The notes: generated by a model not told the origin, from the sequence alone. DNA of 53,138 nt from Prochlorococcus sp. AG-418-D13 (GCA_003214315.1 QCLU01000011.1:1-53138); one strand, 5' to 3'; positions 42,702 through 51,380 are shown, counted from the stretch's first letter. A program made the numbers and translations.

Positions 42702-43093
42702 TTTAAACCTCTTTTTTTGATGTACTTTTCACGGTCACTTTTTGAATTTAAAGTATTTTCCCAAGGAAAAACAATCCATTGACTTTTTTTTGTTACATGT
42801 ACTGTATTCCACCATGTAGGTTTGATTTTACTAAATAATACAAAAAACATTGCTCCTTCAATATTCTTGAAGGTCGTCAATGTAATGCCTGTTTCATAAA
42901 CATCATCTACTATTAGTGAATTCTTTATTGGTTCTGAAATTAATTCAATTTTTAATTTATGGCTTAGTGCTACAGCAAGACATAATCCGCCACGAGGAAT
43001 TCCATATATTCCAGAAAATTCCTTAAACCTACATTTATTAGCTATTTGTTCTACGCTCTCATCAAATTCGCTCCAAGTAAAATAACTTATCAT
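42698..43093 (-). CDS. Phosphoribosyltransferase-like protein
   Basis: Type I PRT fold of 131 residues from the internal ATG at 43093 (MISYFTWSEFDESV). The PRPP loop is SLIVDDVYETGITL, and GIYGIPRGGLCLAVAL is the N-terminal half of the site. An upstream in-frame start at 43144 would overlap the preceding gene and is less likely. Probably a base-salvage or regulatory PRT; the base specificity is unknown. Confidence 0.85.
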   Translation of the reverse strand: MISYFTWSEFDESVEQIANKCRFKEFSGIYGIPRGGLCLAVALSHKLKIELISEPIKNSLIVDDVYETGITLTTFKNIEGAMFFVLFSKIKPTWWNTVHVTKKSQWIVFPWENTLNSKSDREKYIKKRGLN

Positions 43094-43094
43094 C

Positions 43095-43280
43095 TTAATT
43101 TTCGTTTTTTTCTGTTGTAGTAGCGTAATTTGAAGCGATAACACTTAAAAGTGCTACTACTTGCTCATTTGGACAATTAGTATTTTTTTTTAAATTTTCA
43201 CATTCATTTATTATCTTCTCGTATGTATCCTCAACTATCCCGTTCATTTGATCGATACTAAAAGAATATGAGTTATTCAT
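43095..43280 (-). CDS. Small helical protein in the nucleoside operon, 61 residues
   Basis: The ATG at 43280 gives NNSYSFSIDQMNGIVEDTYE, then two Cys (ECENLKKNTNCPNEQ) and a C-terminal helix. The longer frame from 43364 would overlap the upstream gene. Its stop nearly touches the PRT start. Function is unknown. Confidence 0.6.
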   Translation of the reverse strand: MNNSYSFSIDQMNGIVEDTYEKIINECENLKKNTNCPNEQVVALLSVIASNYATTTEKNEN

Positions 43281-43354
43281 TTTTGTATTATTAGTTATTT
43301 TATTTTTACTTAAATATCCGACGAAGTAAATATTCTTAGTATTTATAGATAAAA

Positions 43355-43858
43355 TTATTCCCACATGGGGTCATTTAATTTTTCATTTTTAAGTGAAGAA
43401 GGAACATAAGTATGTAAAGTTTCAATTTTTATAGCCCATTTTTTAGAGTTTCCCTTTAAACTTTCGCTTTCAATTAGGTTTGTTAGGGGAATCCTTTTTC
43501 TAACTTTAAGAAGCCCTAGACAAGCTTCCCAGGCTTCTTGATTTTTATAAATGTCTAACCAAAAATCAAAAATATTTTCCAAGATTTCTAAAGGAATATC
43601 AAATGAAATTCCCATTGAAGGTCTTTCTATTAAATAATTTTTGTTTCTTAGTTCATTTAATAAATTATTTACGTTTAAATTAATAGCTAAAAGAATATCT
43701 TTTGCTGATTCATTACCTATTAATTCTTTTCTATGGCAATCTAAAAGATTTTCATCCTCAAGTATATTTTCATCGCAATTTTTTATTCCCACAATCCAAA
43801 AACCTTCTCCATTATTTACTCCACTAGCAAGAAATAGATATTGAGGTGAATTCTCCAA
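43355..43858 (-). CDS. Unrecognised protein in the nucleoside operon, 167 residues
   Basis: Soluble, with no motif that I can name. It is rich in Asn, Glu and Leu. Segments such as YLFLASGVNNGEGFWIVGIK, LLNELRNKNYLIERPSMGIS and WEACLGLLKVRKRIPLTNLI read as an alpha/beta fold. It is the first gene of a four-gene minus-strand run ending in the deoxyribosyltransferase, so it may act in the same salvage step. The 223 bp to its right hold little. Confidence 0.65.
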   Translation of the reverse strand: MENSPQYLFLASGVNNGEGFWIVGIKNCDENILEDENLLDCHRKELIGNESAKDILLAINLNVNNLLNELRNKNYLIERPSMGISFDIPLEILENIFDFWLDIYKNQEAWEACLGLLKVRKRIPLTNLIESESLKGNSKKWAIKIETLHTYVPSSLKNEKLNDPMWE

Positions 43859-43981
43859 GACTTCAAATCATTTTTTCCATTTTTAACATTTTTTGCCTGA
43901 TATGAAAATAATTTTGCTTTGCATTTAACAATATAAACTCCTCGTAAAAAAAATTTAGATGTTAAAGTAAAGTTTTAGAAA

Positions 43982-44095
43982 ATGTTTGATTTAAGAGAGT
44001 TAAAACTTATGTTTTTGGATCCTACTGATTTGATCATTAATAATATAAATAAATACCTTTACAATAATAAAACAATTAAATTTATTTTTTCTTAG
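43982..44095 (+). CDS. Possible 37-residue peptide
   Basis: ATG start. A polar first half (FDLRELKLMFLDPTDLIINN) is followed by a short basic-aromatic end. It overlaps the end of the minus-strand membrane protein gene by 14 bp. It has protein-like hydrophobic spacing but no other support. Confidence 0.3.
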   Translation: MFDLRELKLMFLDPTDLIINNINKYLYNNKTIKFIFS

Positions 44096-44309
44096 GAAAT
44101 AATTTTCCTATTTTTTCTTTTTGCAAGTACTCTTTTTTAGTTCTTATTTTTTTATCTTCTAGTGATTCTTTATTAGTACTTACTGCATAAATAATATAGA
44201 AAATCATACCAGTAAATATTAATCCTAAAAAAATAATCAATATTCCTATAGGTTCACTGGGACTAAAAATTTTGAGATCTAAAGCAGTACTAAGGAAAAT
44301 TATCATCAA
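44082..44309 (-). CDS. Small membrane protein, 75 residues
   Basis: Two hydrophobic segments (about 1-14 and 22-44), followed by a charged tail rich in Lys and Glu (ESLEDKKIRTKKEYLQKEK). The family is unknown. It is 32 bp downstream of another small membrane protein on the same strand. Confidence 0.6.
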   Translation of the reverse strand: MMIIFLSTALDLKIFSPSEPIGILIIFLGLIFTGMIFYIIYAVSTNKESLEDKKIRTKKEYLQKEKIGKLFPKKK

Positions 44310-44341
44310 TAAACTAATTCCTTAAAAAATTTTATGGAAAT

Positions 44342-44575
44342 CTAATTGATTTCTTCGTATCCAAAAAATGTAGCATTGTCTGAATTTTTATACCCATTAG
44401 CTGCTTCCTGTGGGTTTTGACTGTCAAGTTTTCTTGCTTTAGCATGAATCATATTAAATGGAAAAATCACAGCTCCTACAAAAAAATGAAGAATTAAGAA
44501 ATCTGAAGGTAGTCCATTTGTCCAATCTGGAAAAAATAGCAATGTCATCAATGATTCGTACATATAAGTAGTCAA
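44342..44575 (-). CDS. Small membrane protein, 77 residues
   Basis: One or two hydrophobic stretches (about 6-15 and 27-43), then HAKARKLDSQNPQEAANGYK and an aromatic end. The layout looks conserved but I cannot name the family. Confidence 0.6.
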   Translation of the reverse strand: MTTYMYESLMTLLFFPDWTNGLPSDFLILHFFVGAVIFPFNMIHAKARKLDSQNPQEAANGYKNSDNATFFGYEEIN

Positions 44576-44726
44576 ATAAACCTCTGACTATTATTACTGA
44601 ACTTATCGCAATACTTTTAATTTTTAATAAATTGAAATTAAATTTGCTTTTAATAATTATTAGATTGAATTGATAAGTATATTTTAAAATACTATTATAT
44701 TATTTATAAGTATTGATTATTAGCTG

Positions 44727-45128
44727 TTGTTAAAATTCTTTTTTGGCTTACTTTTATTTATAATTTTTCAATTAAAACCTGTATTAGGCTTAGGTTTTGA
44801 TACATCTGACCCTAGTGTTAGTTTGCTACAAAATAGGATCTCTAATAATTTCTCTAAGAAATATTGCAATGCTATTCAAAATGGTTTTTCTAAAGATGAA
44901 GCAATGAAATCAGCTATTGTAAAAACAGAAAACATTATATCTTTCTCTTACAATCCACAGAAAAAATGGATTGAGAAGAGTGACTTGGCAAATCAAATTT
45001 CATTGAAAGTAGTAAATGATTGTGGATGGTCATTTGGATTGATTGGAAAAGAGGGAGTTGATTATTTTAAATCATATTTTCTAGAAATTTACGAAAAAAC
45101 TACTCCTGACAAAAAATTTTCAAGATAG
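44727..45128 (+). CDS. Exported two-Cys protein, paralogue of the one at 25827
   Basis: TTG start; a signal peptide (about 1-20) precedes a mature domain of about 113 residues. It shares F-S-K-x-Y-C-x-A-x-x-x-G (RISNNFSKKYCNAIQNGFSK) and N-D-C-G with the protein at 25827, at matching spacing. Overall identity is low. The second Cys lies in VVNDCGWSFG. Periplasmic or lumenal; function is unknown. Confidence 0.65.
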   Translation: MLKFFFGLLLFIIFQLKPVLGLGFDTSDPSVSLLQNRISNNFSKKYCNAIQNGFSKDEAMKSAIVKTENIISFSYNPQKKWIEKSDLANQISLKVVNDCGWSFGLIGKEGVDYFKSYFLEIYEKTTPDKKFSR

Positions 45129-45137
45129 ATTAGGTTA

Positions 45138-45332
45138 ATGAATAATATTTCAGACAAATTAGTATTGACTATAATTTTGATTACTATTCTTTTTGTATTT
45201 GGATTGATTTTTTCAGTGAAGTCTCCTGAGAGAAAGGTTATAGATTCACCAATAATGTGGAAAGATGATTATTCTAATATCTCGATTTTTAAGAGCAATA
45301 ATATAAATTCAGAAAGAATAAGAATAATTTAA
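45138..45332 (+). CDS. Small membrane protein, 64 residues
   Basis: One membrane helix at about 9-27, then a short polar tail (KSPERKVIDSPIMWKDDYSN). It follows the two-Cys exported protein by 9 bp on the same strand and is probably co-transcribed with it. The family is unknown. Confidence 0.55.
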   Translation: MNNISDKLVLTIILITILFVFGLIFSVKSPERKVIDSPIMWKDDYSNISIFKSNNINSERIRII

Positions 45333-45419
45333 TAAAAACATTGCTTACTAAAATAAAGGATATTACTAAAGAATATAGAAAAATTTTTTTCTAATCTCAA
45401 TCAATTTATCATTCATTGT

Positions 45420-45761
45420 TTAATTTAAGTATTTCAAAAGAACTGACGCTAGTTTTAAATCATCATTAAACCATGCTCGTATAGCCATAGCTCTTCGAGG
45501 ATCATAAAAATTTTGTTTTCTGTACCAACTAAGAACTTCTGAATCTGATTTCTTCCCATTACATGACAAACAACATGGGACGCAATTACTTGTACTGCTA
45601 ATCCCCCCTTTTGACATTGGGTGAAGGTGGTCGAGTGATTCTGAGGGTTTACCGCAATAAATACATTTATAGTTAGTAAGTTTATTAATTGACTCTCTCC
45701 AATTTTTATTACTTATCTTGGGACAAAACTGATCAAGATAAATAGCATCCTGTCTATGCAT
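45420..45761 (-). CDS. HNH endonuclease-like protein
   Basis: 113 residues with an HNH core: YKCIYCGKPSESLDHLHPMS, then GGISSTSNCVPCCLSCNGKK. Two CxxC pairs bind zinc and the D-H/N/N pattern provides the metal site. These are generic DNA-cutting modules in phages, homing elements and repair. No partner gene is adjacent. Confidence 0.82.
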   Translation of the reverse strand: MHRQDAIYLDQFCPKISNKNWRESINKLTNYKCIYCGKPSESLDHLHPMSKGGISSTSNCVPCCLSCNGKKSDSEVLSWYRKQNFYDPRRAMAIRAWFNDDLKLASVLLKYLN

Positions 45762-45902
45762 GAAATTCTTGATAATTTTTTCTGATAATAACAGTTTTTT
45801 GTAAAGTATGATTGAAAAAGATAAGATAAGACTTCTTAAAGCAAATGTTTCTTTTGAAAAGAATAATTTTTACTTATTAATACAACGGGTAATTTATAGT
45901 TA

Positions 45903-46715
45903 ATGCTTTATTTATTAACAATATTATTAGGAAATTTAGATAATTCTTTATTTAAAAGTATTTATATCTTTTTGATATCGTTTTTTTCTAATACGTTCTC
46001 AGCTTTTTCTGGAGGAGGAGCAGGATTATTACAATTGCCAGCATTAATTTTATCTGGCGTTCCTTATTATCAGGCTCTGGCTAGTCATAAATTAGCAACA
46101 GTAGCACTAGGAATAGGAGGTTCCTTAAGAAATTACAAATCTTTAGGTAATGATATAAGTGTTGCCTGGCAAATTTTAATCTTTGGATTACCAGGAGTAA
46201 TTTTGGGAGCTTCTGTAGTTGAATATATATCAGAAAAATATTTGTACTTAATTTTAGGAATAATATCCATATTATTAGCTTTTTACTCATTCCTTAAACC
46301 AGACTTAGGCTTATCATCTGGTAATAAAAAGCTTAATTTTGTTCATAAAATTAGATTTTTAATTTTTATTTTCCTTATAGGTATATTAAATGGTTCTATT
46401 TCTTCAGGAACTGGATTGCTCGTAACAATACTATTAATAAAAACTTTTGAAATGGATTTTCTTCGAGCCATAAGTATGACATTTTTTACTGTTGGGATTT
46501 TTTGGAATTTAGTTGGAGCAGTTATTTTGGCAAGAATAGGATCGGTTCCTTCAAATATATTGATAGTATTAATAATTGGTTCCTTTACAGGAGGATATTT
46601 CGGGACTCACCTGTCAAAATTAAATGGGAATATTTTAATTAAGAAATCTTTTATAACAGTTTGTATTTTTGTTGGAATCAGCTTATTGATTAAATCTATA
46701 AAAAGTTTTTTATGA
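45903..46715 (+). CDS. TauE/SafE-family membrane transporter
   Basis: 270 residues with about eight hydrophobic helices. The family repeats are seen as FSGGGAGLLQLPALILSGVP near the N-terminus and ISSGTGLLVTILLIKTFEMD in the second half. Members export sulfite, sulfonates or small carboxylates. The substrate is not readable from sequence. It is a single gene; the 448 bp to its right hold an RNA element and otherwise nothing clear. Confidence 0.85.
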   Translation: MLYLLTILLGNLDNSLFKSIYIFLISFFSNTFSAFSGGGAGLLQLPALILSGVPYYQALASHKLATVALGIGGSLRNYKSLGNDISVAWQILIFGLPGVILGASVVEYISEKYLYLILGIISILLAFYSFLKPDLGLSSGNKKLNFVHKIRFLIFIFLIGILNGSISSGTGLLVTILLIKTFEMDFLRAISMTFFTVGIFWNLVGAVILARIGSVPSNILIVLIIGSFTGGYFGTHLSKLNGNILIKKSFITVCIFVGISLLIKSIKSFL

Positions 46716-46869
46716 ATTAATTGATAATATCAGTACAATTCGGTAAAAAGTCTAAAGCAGGTTTTTTTAGTTTAAAAATAAATTAATTTTTATCTTTATT
46801 CATTATCAAAAGGGTTTCTGAATAACTCGTTTTATTAAATAATACTTATAGACTCCTTTTTTAAAAAAC

Positions 46870-46897
46870 AAAAAAAAGGCCTCACATACGTGCGGCC
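46870..46897 (-). terminator. Terminator of the candidate RNA, copy 1
   Basis: Arms GGCC-CAC and GTG-GGCC with one internal mismatch and a four-base loop, followed on the minus strand by eight T. Confidence 0.75.
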
Positions 46898-47000
46898 GGG
46901 TGATGGGGAATCTTATTTTTAAACCAATTTCTTAAAAAATGCAACCCCCTATCTATAGCGTAAACATTAAGGTTTTAAAACGCTACAGATGGTGCTTTAA
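46870..47000 (-). ncRNA. Candidate small RNA with CCCCATCACC motif, copy 1
   Basis: On the minus strand: a 5' hairpin (arms 46951-46961 and 46980-46990, 11 bp with one G-U), then a GGGGTTG segment, about 33 nt, then CCCCATCACCC and a terminator hairpin GGCCGCAC/GTGAGGCC (46878-46897) with a long T-run. A -10-like TATTAA lies just upstream of the 5' hairpin. The same order recurs at 52558-52690. Boundaries are approximate. Confidence 0.6.
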
Positions 47001-47163
47001 TAATTTTCTTGTATGTAAATTAAAAATCCTCAAATAATTTTGTAATTTTAAAGTTTATTAGTAAAAATCTTATTTTATGATTTCAAATGTTTTTGGTAAT
47101 TTTACTTGTTAAAAATGTCCTGCACAGTATCATTCGTAAGAACTTTGCTAGTAAAAAGCTTTA

Positions 47164-47391
47164 ATGATTGAATTAACTTTACTAACTCTTTTGAATTATG
47201 TTGGGGATAATTTCTGCGAGTATAGAAATCTAGGTCACGATAACTATAAATCTTTACTTCTTTCCTACAGTGATGCAAGTAATAAATTTGGACCATTAAG
47301 GGTTAAAAAGGTTATCGAGAAGTCAGAAAATTTTAAAGTTACGGCTGTTGCTATTGCTGCAATTAAGTGCCCTCAGCATATAGTTAAGTAA
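47164..47391 (+). CDS. Small soluble protein, 75 residues
   Basis: The text IELTLLTLLNYVGDNFCEYR is followed by GPLRVKKVIEKSENFKVTAVA. Its stop codon shares a base with the ATG of the next gene (TAATG), which supports this strand over a minus-strand frame in the same place. Function is unknown. The gene-free 46716-47163 is mostly AT-rich apart from the RNA element. Confidence 0.55.
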   Translation: MIELTLLTLLNYVGDNFCEYRNLGHDNYKSLLLSYSDASNKFGPLRVKKVIEKSENFKVTAVAIAAIKCPQHIVK

Positions 47392-47657
47392 TGAAGTTTG
47401 AATTAAAAACTGAAAAAGAAAATTATTCAAAATCATTTTCACAATTTTTTTGGGTAGTTTTTATTCTCACTTTAATAATCATCCTTTGTGATGTTTCACT
47501 CAAATTAGGAACCATATCAAGAAGTTATGATATTGACTACTATTGCAGAGTTTTATCCGTTGATAAATCTAAACCTCAATTTAAAAAATTATCCAGGCTT
47601 TCTAGGCTGAAAAGTAAACAACAAATTTGGGAATTTTGTATGAAGATTATTAAATAA
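47391..47657 (+). CDS. Small membrane protein, 88 residues
   Basis: One membrane helix at about 19-38, then an external-looking domain with two Cys (DYYCRVLSVDKSKPQ and IWEFCMKII). It is translationally coupled to the gene before it and convergent with the ABC-2 operon, 3 bp from its end. The family is unknown. Confidence 0.6.
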   Translation: MKFELKTEKENYSKSFSQFFWVVFILTLIIILCDVSLKLGTISRSYDIDYYCRVLSVDKSKPQFKKLSRLSRLKSKQQIWEFCMKIIK

Positions 47658-47660
47658 TAA

Positions 47661-48455
47661 TTAGCTAGATGCTGATGAATAGAACTTTAATGCAAATAAC
47701 CAGAACTTTCTTGAAGTTATAAGAAATATTGAAGCAACAATAACTTCAAGCAATATTTCCCAAACTTGAGATAGTCCTAGAAAAACTTCAGAAGGAATTG
47801 TGGTTATAAAAGCAATAGGAATGAAAATACTAAAAAAAACTCTTAAAGAAAAAGAAAATGAATTTAGAGGAAATCTTCCAATATAAAGGAATGATCTTAA
47901 TACTTCTATTGCATTCCAAGTCTTAACAAACCAAATAGTAGTAGTGGAGATAAAAAACCATAGGCTATACAAAATACAAATTGAGCAGCTTATCGTAATC
48001 AAGGACAGGGTCAGAAAACTCAAATTTAAATTTATTTGATTTATTCTCATACAAAAGAGCAACAAGAAAAATCCAAGCAATATTTCTAAAAATCCAGATG
48101 GATTTATTTTTTTTAATGAAATAAAAAATTGACTATCAATAGGTTTTAAAAGTACGAAGTCTAATGTTCCTTCTCTTATATGTTTAACTATTTCTGTAAG
48201 ATTAGGATTGAACCAGGTATTTGTTATTCCATTCAAAATTGTATAAATAGCTTGGATTATTAGTGCCTGTTCAAATTTCCACCCTCCAATATATCCATTA
48301 TTTTGAAAGAAAATAGATAATAGAAAAATACTCCCTACTAAACTTAAAATTGCAGTAAATAAATCAACTATTATATTTGTCTTATACTCCAATTCAGAAG
48401 CTAAAGATGTATGTAAGAATTTTTTATAAACTTTTAGATATTTTCTTAAATTCAT
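47661..48455 (-). CDS. ABC-2 type permease, second subunit
   Basis: 264 residues with about six helices, matching the DUF990/ABC2_membrane_6 type (COG3694-like). The segment IREGTLDFVLLKPIDSQFFISL is characteristic of this family. It overlaps the end of the first permease gene by 4 bp. With the ATPase at 49236 it forms a three-gene exporter of unknown substrate. Related systems have been linked to drug or viologen efflux, which is only a family guess. Confidence 0.82.
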   Translation of the reverse strand: MNLRKYLKVYKKFLHTSLASELEYKTNIIVDLFTAILSLVGSIFLLSIFFQNNGYIGGWKFEQALIIQAIYTILNGITNTWFNPNLTEIVKHIREGTLDFVLLKPIDSQFFISLKKINPSGFLEILLGFFLLLFCMRINQINLNLSFLTLSLITISCSICILYSLWFFISTTTIWFVKTWNAIEVLRSFLYIGRFPLNSFSFSLRVFFSIFIPIAFITTIPSEVFLGLSQVWEILLEVIVASIFLITSRKFWLFALKFYSSASS

Positions 48456-49246
48456 GACCCCATTGCTGTATATTTTTTCGTTCCTTCAGACCAGATTTTC
48501 TTAAATAATGGGAAAAGTAAAAAAATCCATAGAATTTGCATACTTAAGCCTCCACTAATATTTGTTTCATTACCTGATAGTAAGTTCGCAGGGAAATCAA
48601 TTAGATATGGGAAAGGAGTTAAATAAATCCAGGATTTAACATATGCGGGAAATGAAACTACAGGAGCTAACAGACCTGAGAGAAATAAAGTTGGAATAAA
48701 TAACAATCTTTCTATTGATGATGCTTTCTCTGTCCAGAAACATAGACATGCAACTATTGACTGAATTAAAAATTGAATCAAGAAGGATAGGAAAGTAGAT
48801 ATTATCGATAAGAGTAAAATTCCTAAATTTGGAAACCATATACTTTCTGGATTAAAAATAAAAAAGAAAAATGCGATGATTAGTGCGAAAGGAAATCTTG
48901 TTATTTGTTCAGCAAGATGTTGTGCAAAATATCTGAAAAATGGATTTAAAGGTTGGATTAAATACGGAGATACTTTCCCCATAAGAGAATCCTCTTCAAA
49001 ACTAAATACAACCCAAACTACAGAAAACTGTCTTACAAAAAAAGCACATAAGAAATACCTAGAAAGCATAATATCACTAATGTTTATTGATTCATTTAAA
49101 TTATTATTGGTCCAAATATTTAACATGAAAAAAGGAATAATACCTGAAATTGCCCATAATGCAATTTCTACCCTATATTCCAACATGTTTGAATATTGGA
49201 CTTTGAATAAGGTGAATATTTTACGGTTAATAAAATTAGAAATCAT
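48452..49246 (-). CDS. ABC-2 type permease, first subunit
   Basis: 264 residues with about six helices and the same family signature (EEDSLMGKVSPYLIQPLNPF, COG4587-like). It overlaps the ATPase gene by 11 bp upstream and the second permease by 4 bp downstream, so all three are tightly coupled. Confidence 0.82.
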   Translation of the reverse strand: MISNFINRKIFTLFKVQYSNMLEYRVEIALWAISGIIPFFMLNIWTNNNLNESINISDIMLSRYFLCAFFVRQFSVVWVVFSFEEDSLMGKVSPYLIQPLNPFFRYFAQHLAEQITRFPFALIIAFFFFIFNPESIWFPNLGILLLSIISTFLSFLIQFLIQSIVACLCFWTEKASSIERLLFIPTLFLSGLLAPVVSFPAYVKSWIYLTPFPYLIDFPANLLSGNETNISGGLSMQILWIFLLFPLFKKIWSEGTKKYTAMGS

Positions 49247-50231
49247 AATTTTTTTTTATTAATATCTTCCCAATAATTTCATCTATAGGTGGTTCATTTA
49301 TAAAAAGGTCTTCAATATCAAAATTATTTAAGATAGTTTTTAGTGAAGAGGTAATAGAGTCGTTTTCAATTTTTATAGTGATTTCATTCTTTATTTTATT
49401 TTTAACAGTAAATCCGAAATTTTCTAATTTAATTGCATCGTCTTCTGAGCGACAAACTATTAATATTTCTTTAACAGGAGATAGCCTTTTTAATAATAGG
49501 TCAAGTTTTCCATCATATGATATCGCCCCTTCTTGCACACATATAACTCTCTTGCATAGAGATGTAATATCTTTCATATAATGACTGGTTAAACATATTG
49601 TTGCATTAGTTTCCTTATTATATTTTTGAAGGAATTTTCTTAAATTTCTCTGTGCATTAATATCTAATCCAAGTGTAGGTTCGTCTAAAAATAGAATATT
49701 CGGTTCATGCATCAAAGCTGCTAGTAATTCTGACTTCATACGTTGACCTAGTGAAAGTTTTCTAACAGGTATGAATAGTTCTTCATCAATTTCAAGCATT
49801 TCCGATAGTTTTTTTATTCTCTTTTTAGCTTCGAACTTATCTAAGTCATATATTGATGCATTCAAATAGAATGATTCAATTGGCGGAAGATCCCAAATAA
49901 GCTGTTGTTTTTGTCCCATTATTAAAGTGATATTCTTTAGGAAATTTTCTTTTCTCCTGAAAGGTAAGTAGCCTGAAACTGAAATCGAACCTTCACTTGG
50001 ATAAATTAAGCCACAAAGCATTTTTAATATTGTTGTTTTCCCAGCTCCATTAGCACCTAGAAAACCTACTATTTCTCCTTCTTTAATTTCAAAACTTATA
50101 TCTTTTATAACTTTTATACTTTTTGTTTGTCTTCTAAAAAAATGTTTAATTGTTCCTTTTAAGCCTGGTTCTTTGGATGAAATATCAAATGACTTAGATA
50201 AATTTCTTACTTCGATAATATTTTGTACCAT
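49236..50231 (-). CDS. ABC-2 exporter ATP-binding protein
   Basis: 331 residues (COG4586-like): Walker A GANGAGKTTI, signature LSLGQRMKSELLAAL, Walker B ILFLDEPTLGLD and H-loop TSHY. The LSLGQ form is usual in this exporter class. A C-terminal alpha/beta extension of about 100 residues follows the nucleotide domain. It is the first gene of the operon. Confidence 0.9.
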   Translation of the reverse strand: MVQNIIEVRNLSKSFDISSKEPGLKGTIKHFFRRQTKSIKVIKDISFEIKEGEIVGFLGANGAGKTTILKMLCGLIYPSEGSISVSGYLPFRRKENFLKNITLIMGQKQQLIWDLPPIESFYLNASIYDLDKFEAKKRIKKLSEMLEIDEELFIPVRKLSLGQRMKSELLAALMHEPNILFLDEPTLGLDINAQRNLRKFLQKYNKETNATICLTSHYMKDITSLCKRVICVQEGAISYDGKLDLLLKRLSPVKEILIVCRSEDDAIKLENFGFTVKNKIKNEITIKIENDSITSSLKTILNNFDIEDLFINEPPIDEIIGKILIKKNYDF

Positions 50232-50310
50232 TTAAATTTTTAATTACTGGAATTTTATATTTGAATAAATTGTTAAATTATTTTTTTATTTTAGAAAATT
50301 TTTTAACCAA

Positions 50311-50700
50311 TTAAAAAATATCTTTTAACGATACAACCAGCCAGATAAAAAAGTTAATTGGATTAAGTAACTCGCTTACCTTATTTTTCTTTTCATAATT
50401 TAATCCTCTTAAAAAATCAAATAGAAAATTACTATTTTCTTTTTTATCTTTATTTTTTTTAATTACATTACCATTTTCGTCGAGAAGATCAATTTCATCT
50501 TCAAAAAACCATTGCTCTTTTCCATTAGATAATTTCAAGACAACTCCAATACCTTTGCCATCAGTTATTCTGAAATCACTTATCTTACCCAATGAAGAAA
50601 TATTTATCGCATCAATAGTTTCTTTGGTAAGTCTATCCTTAGATAGTTCTAAGTTAACTTTAACCGAATTTCCTATCTTTACCTTATCCAAAATTGACAT
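50311..50700 (-). CDS. PetP-like (DUF2862) protein with C-terminal extension
   Basis: 129 residues. The centre, KISDFRITDGKGIGVVLKLS followed by GKEQWFFEDEIDLLDENG, matches the SH3-like DUF2862 domain of PetP, a small subunit associated with cyanobacterial cytochrome b6f. Typical PetP is about 65 residues. Here an extra C-terminal part ends in a hydrophobic stretch (NPINFFIWLVVSLKDIF) that could anchor it in the membrane. The role in b6f is inferred. Confidence 0.7.
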   Translation of the reverse strand: MSILDKVKIGNSVKVNLELSKDRLTKETIDAINISSLGKISDFRITDGKGIGVVLKLSNGKEQWFFEDEIDLLDENGNVIKKNKDKKENSNFLFDFLRGLNYEKKNKVSELLNPINFFIWLVVSLKDIF

Positions 50701-50772
50701 TTTTATAGGTCATTATACTTAGTGATAAGGGATTTATGCGATTAATTCAAAATTATTGATTTATTTCAATAA

Positions 50773-50919
50773 TTATGATTTTTTGAAAACAGCTTCAAGG
50801 ATTCTCTTTATTGAAATTGTTAATACTCTCAAAAATACAAAAAACAGACCTAACCAACCTAATATTACAGCTATTGATAACATGCTTGAACCTAAATCAC
50901 GCTGTAGAAAATTCTGCAT
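50773..50919 (-). CDS. One-helix membrane peptide, 48 residues
   Basis: ATG start (MQNFLQRDLGSSMLSIAVIL); one membrane helix at about 13-33, then a basic amphipathic tail (RVLTISIKRILEAVFKKS). The family is unknown. Confidence 0.6.
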   Translation of the reverse strand: MQNFLQRDLGSSMLSIAVILGWLGLFFVFLRVLTISIKRILEAVFKKS

Positions 50920-51079
50920 ATAATTTTTCTAATTTATATAGATTTCAATCTACTTAATTAAATTACTTATTGCAGATGTAAATATTCAAATTTTAGATTT
51001 TTTTAAATTCTTTTTTATTGGCTTATTTAATAGATATGATTTGTGAGTTAAAATTTAGTTAGTAAATTAATTTAATATT

Positions 51080-51181
51080 TTGGATCTATCTTTGAATTCA
51101 TACATTGGAATAGTTTTTATCATTACTGGCCTAATAGTTAGATTTGACTTGAAATTTTCTATTCAAAAAGATCTCAAATAA
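51080..51181 (+). CDS. Possible one-helix peptide, 33 residues
   Basis: TTG start; hydrophobic residues 7-21 (YIGIVFIITGLIVRF) and a basic tail. It follows the usual plan of small membrane peptides here but has little other support. Confidence 0.4.
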   Translation: MDLSLNSYIGIVFIITGLIVRFDLKFSIQKDLK

Positions 51182-51255
51182 TTTTTAATAAACTCTTTTT
51201 AGTTATGACTTCATAATCTTTATTTTTATAATTGCTGTAACTAGTGCAAATACTA

Positions 51256-51281
51256 AAAAAAGCAGCTGTGAAGCTGCTTCT
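51256..51281 (-). terminator. Terminator downstream of the tRNA remnant
   Basis: AAGCAGCT and AGCTGCTT are perfect 8-bp arms with a four-base loop. On the minus strand a run of T follows. It lies just 3' of the CCA end of the tRNA fragment, where a tRNA terminator is expected. Confidence 0.8.
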
Positions 51282-51284
51282 AAA

Positions 51285-51331
51285 TGGTGGCGGGGTAGAG
51301 ATTTGAACTTCCGACCTTCGGGTTATGAGTC
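51285..51331 (-). other. 3' fragment of a tRNA-Met(CAU)
   Basis: The minus strand reads CTCATAACCCGAAGGTCGGA, then AGTTCAAATC and TCTACCCCGCCACCA: anticodon loop with CAT, variable region, T-arm and acceptor 3' strand with encoded CCA. The 5' half is missing: no GGCGGGG and no D-arm lie upstream, and the bases 5' of the anticodon loop pair poorly with the 3' stem. This is a 3' partial tRNA, the kind left at attachment sites by elements integrating into tRNA genes. Confidence 0.8.
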
Positions 51332-51380
51332 CTACTTATTTTCCTCGTAAACCATTGATAGTAATGGGTTTAACTTCTGA

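Noticed and set aside
47102..47296. Minus-strand frame of 64 codons
   Set aside because: It lies over the plus-strand gene at 47164, which is coupled by a TAATG overlap to the next gene.
48876..49262. Plus-strand frame of 128 codons
   Set aside because: It is the shadow of the ABC-2 permease gene; the composition is not protein-like.
51285..51331. Complete tRNA-Met gene
   Set aside because: The 5' acceptor strand and D-arm are missing and the anticodon stem does not pair.
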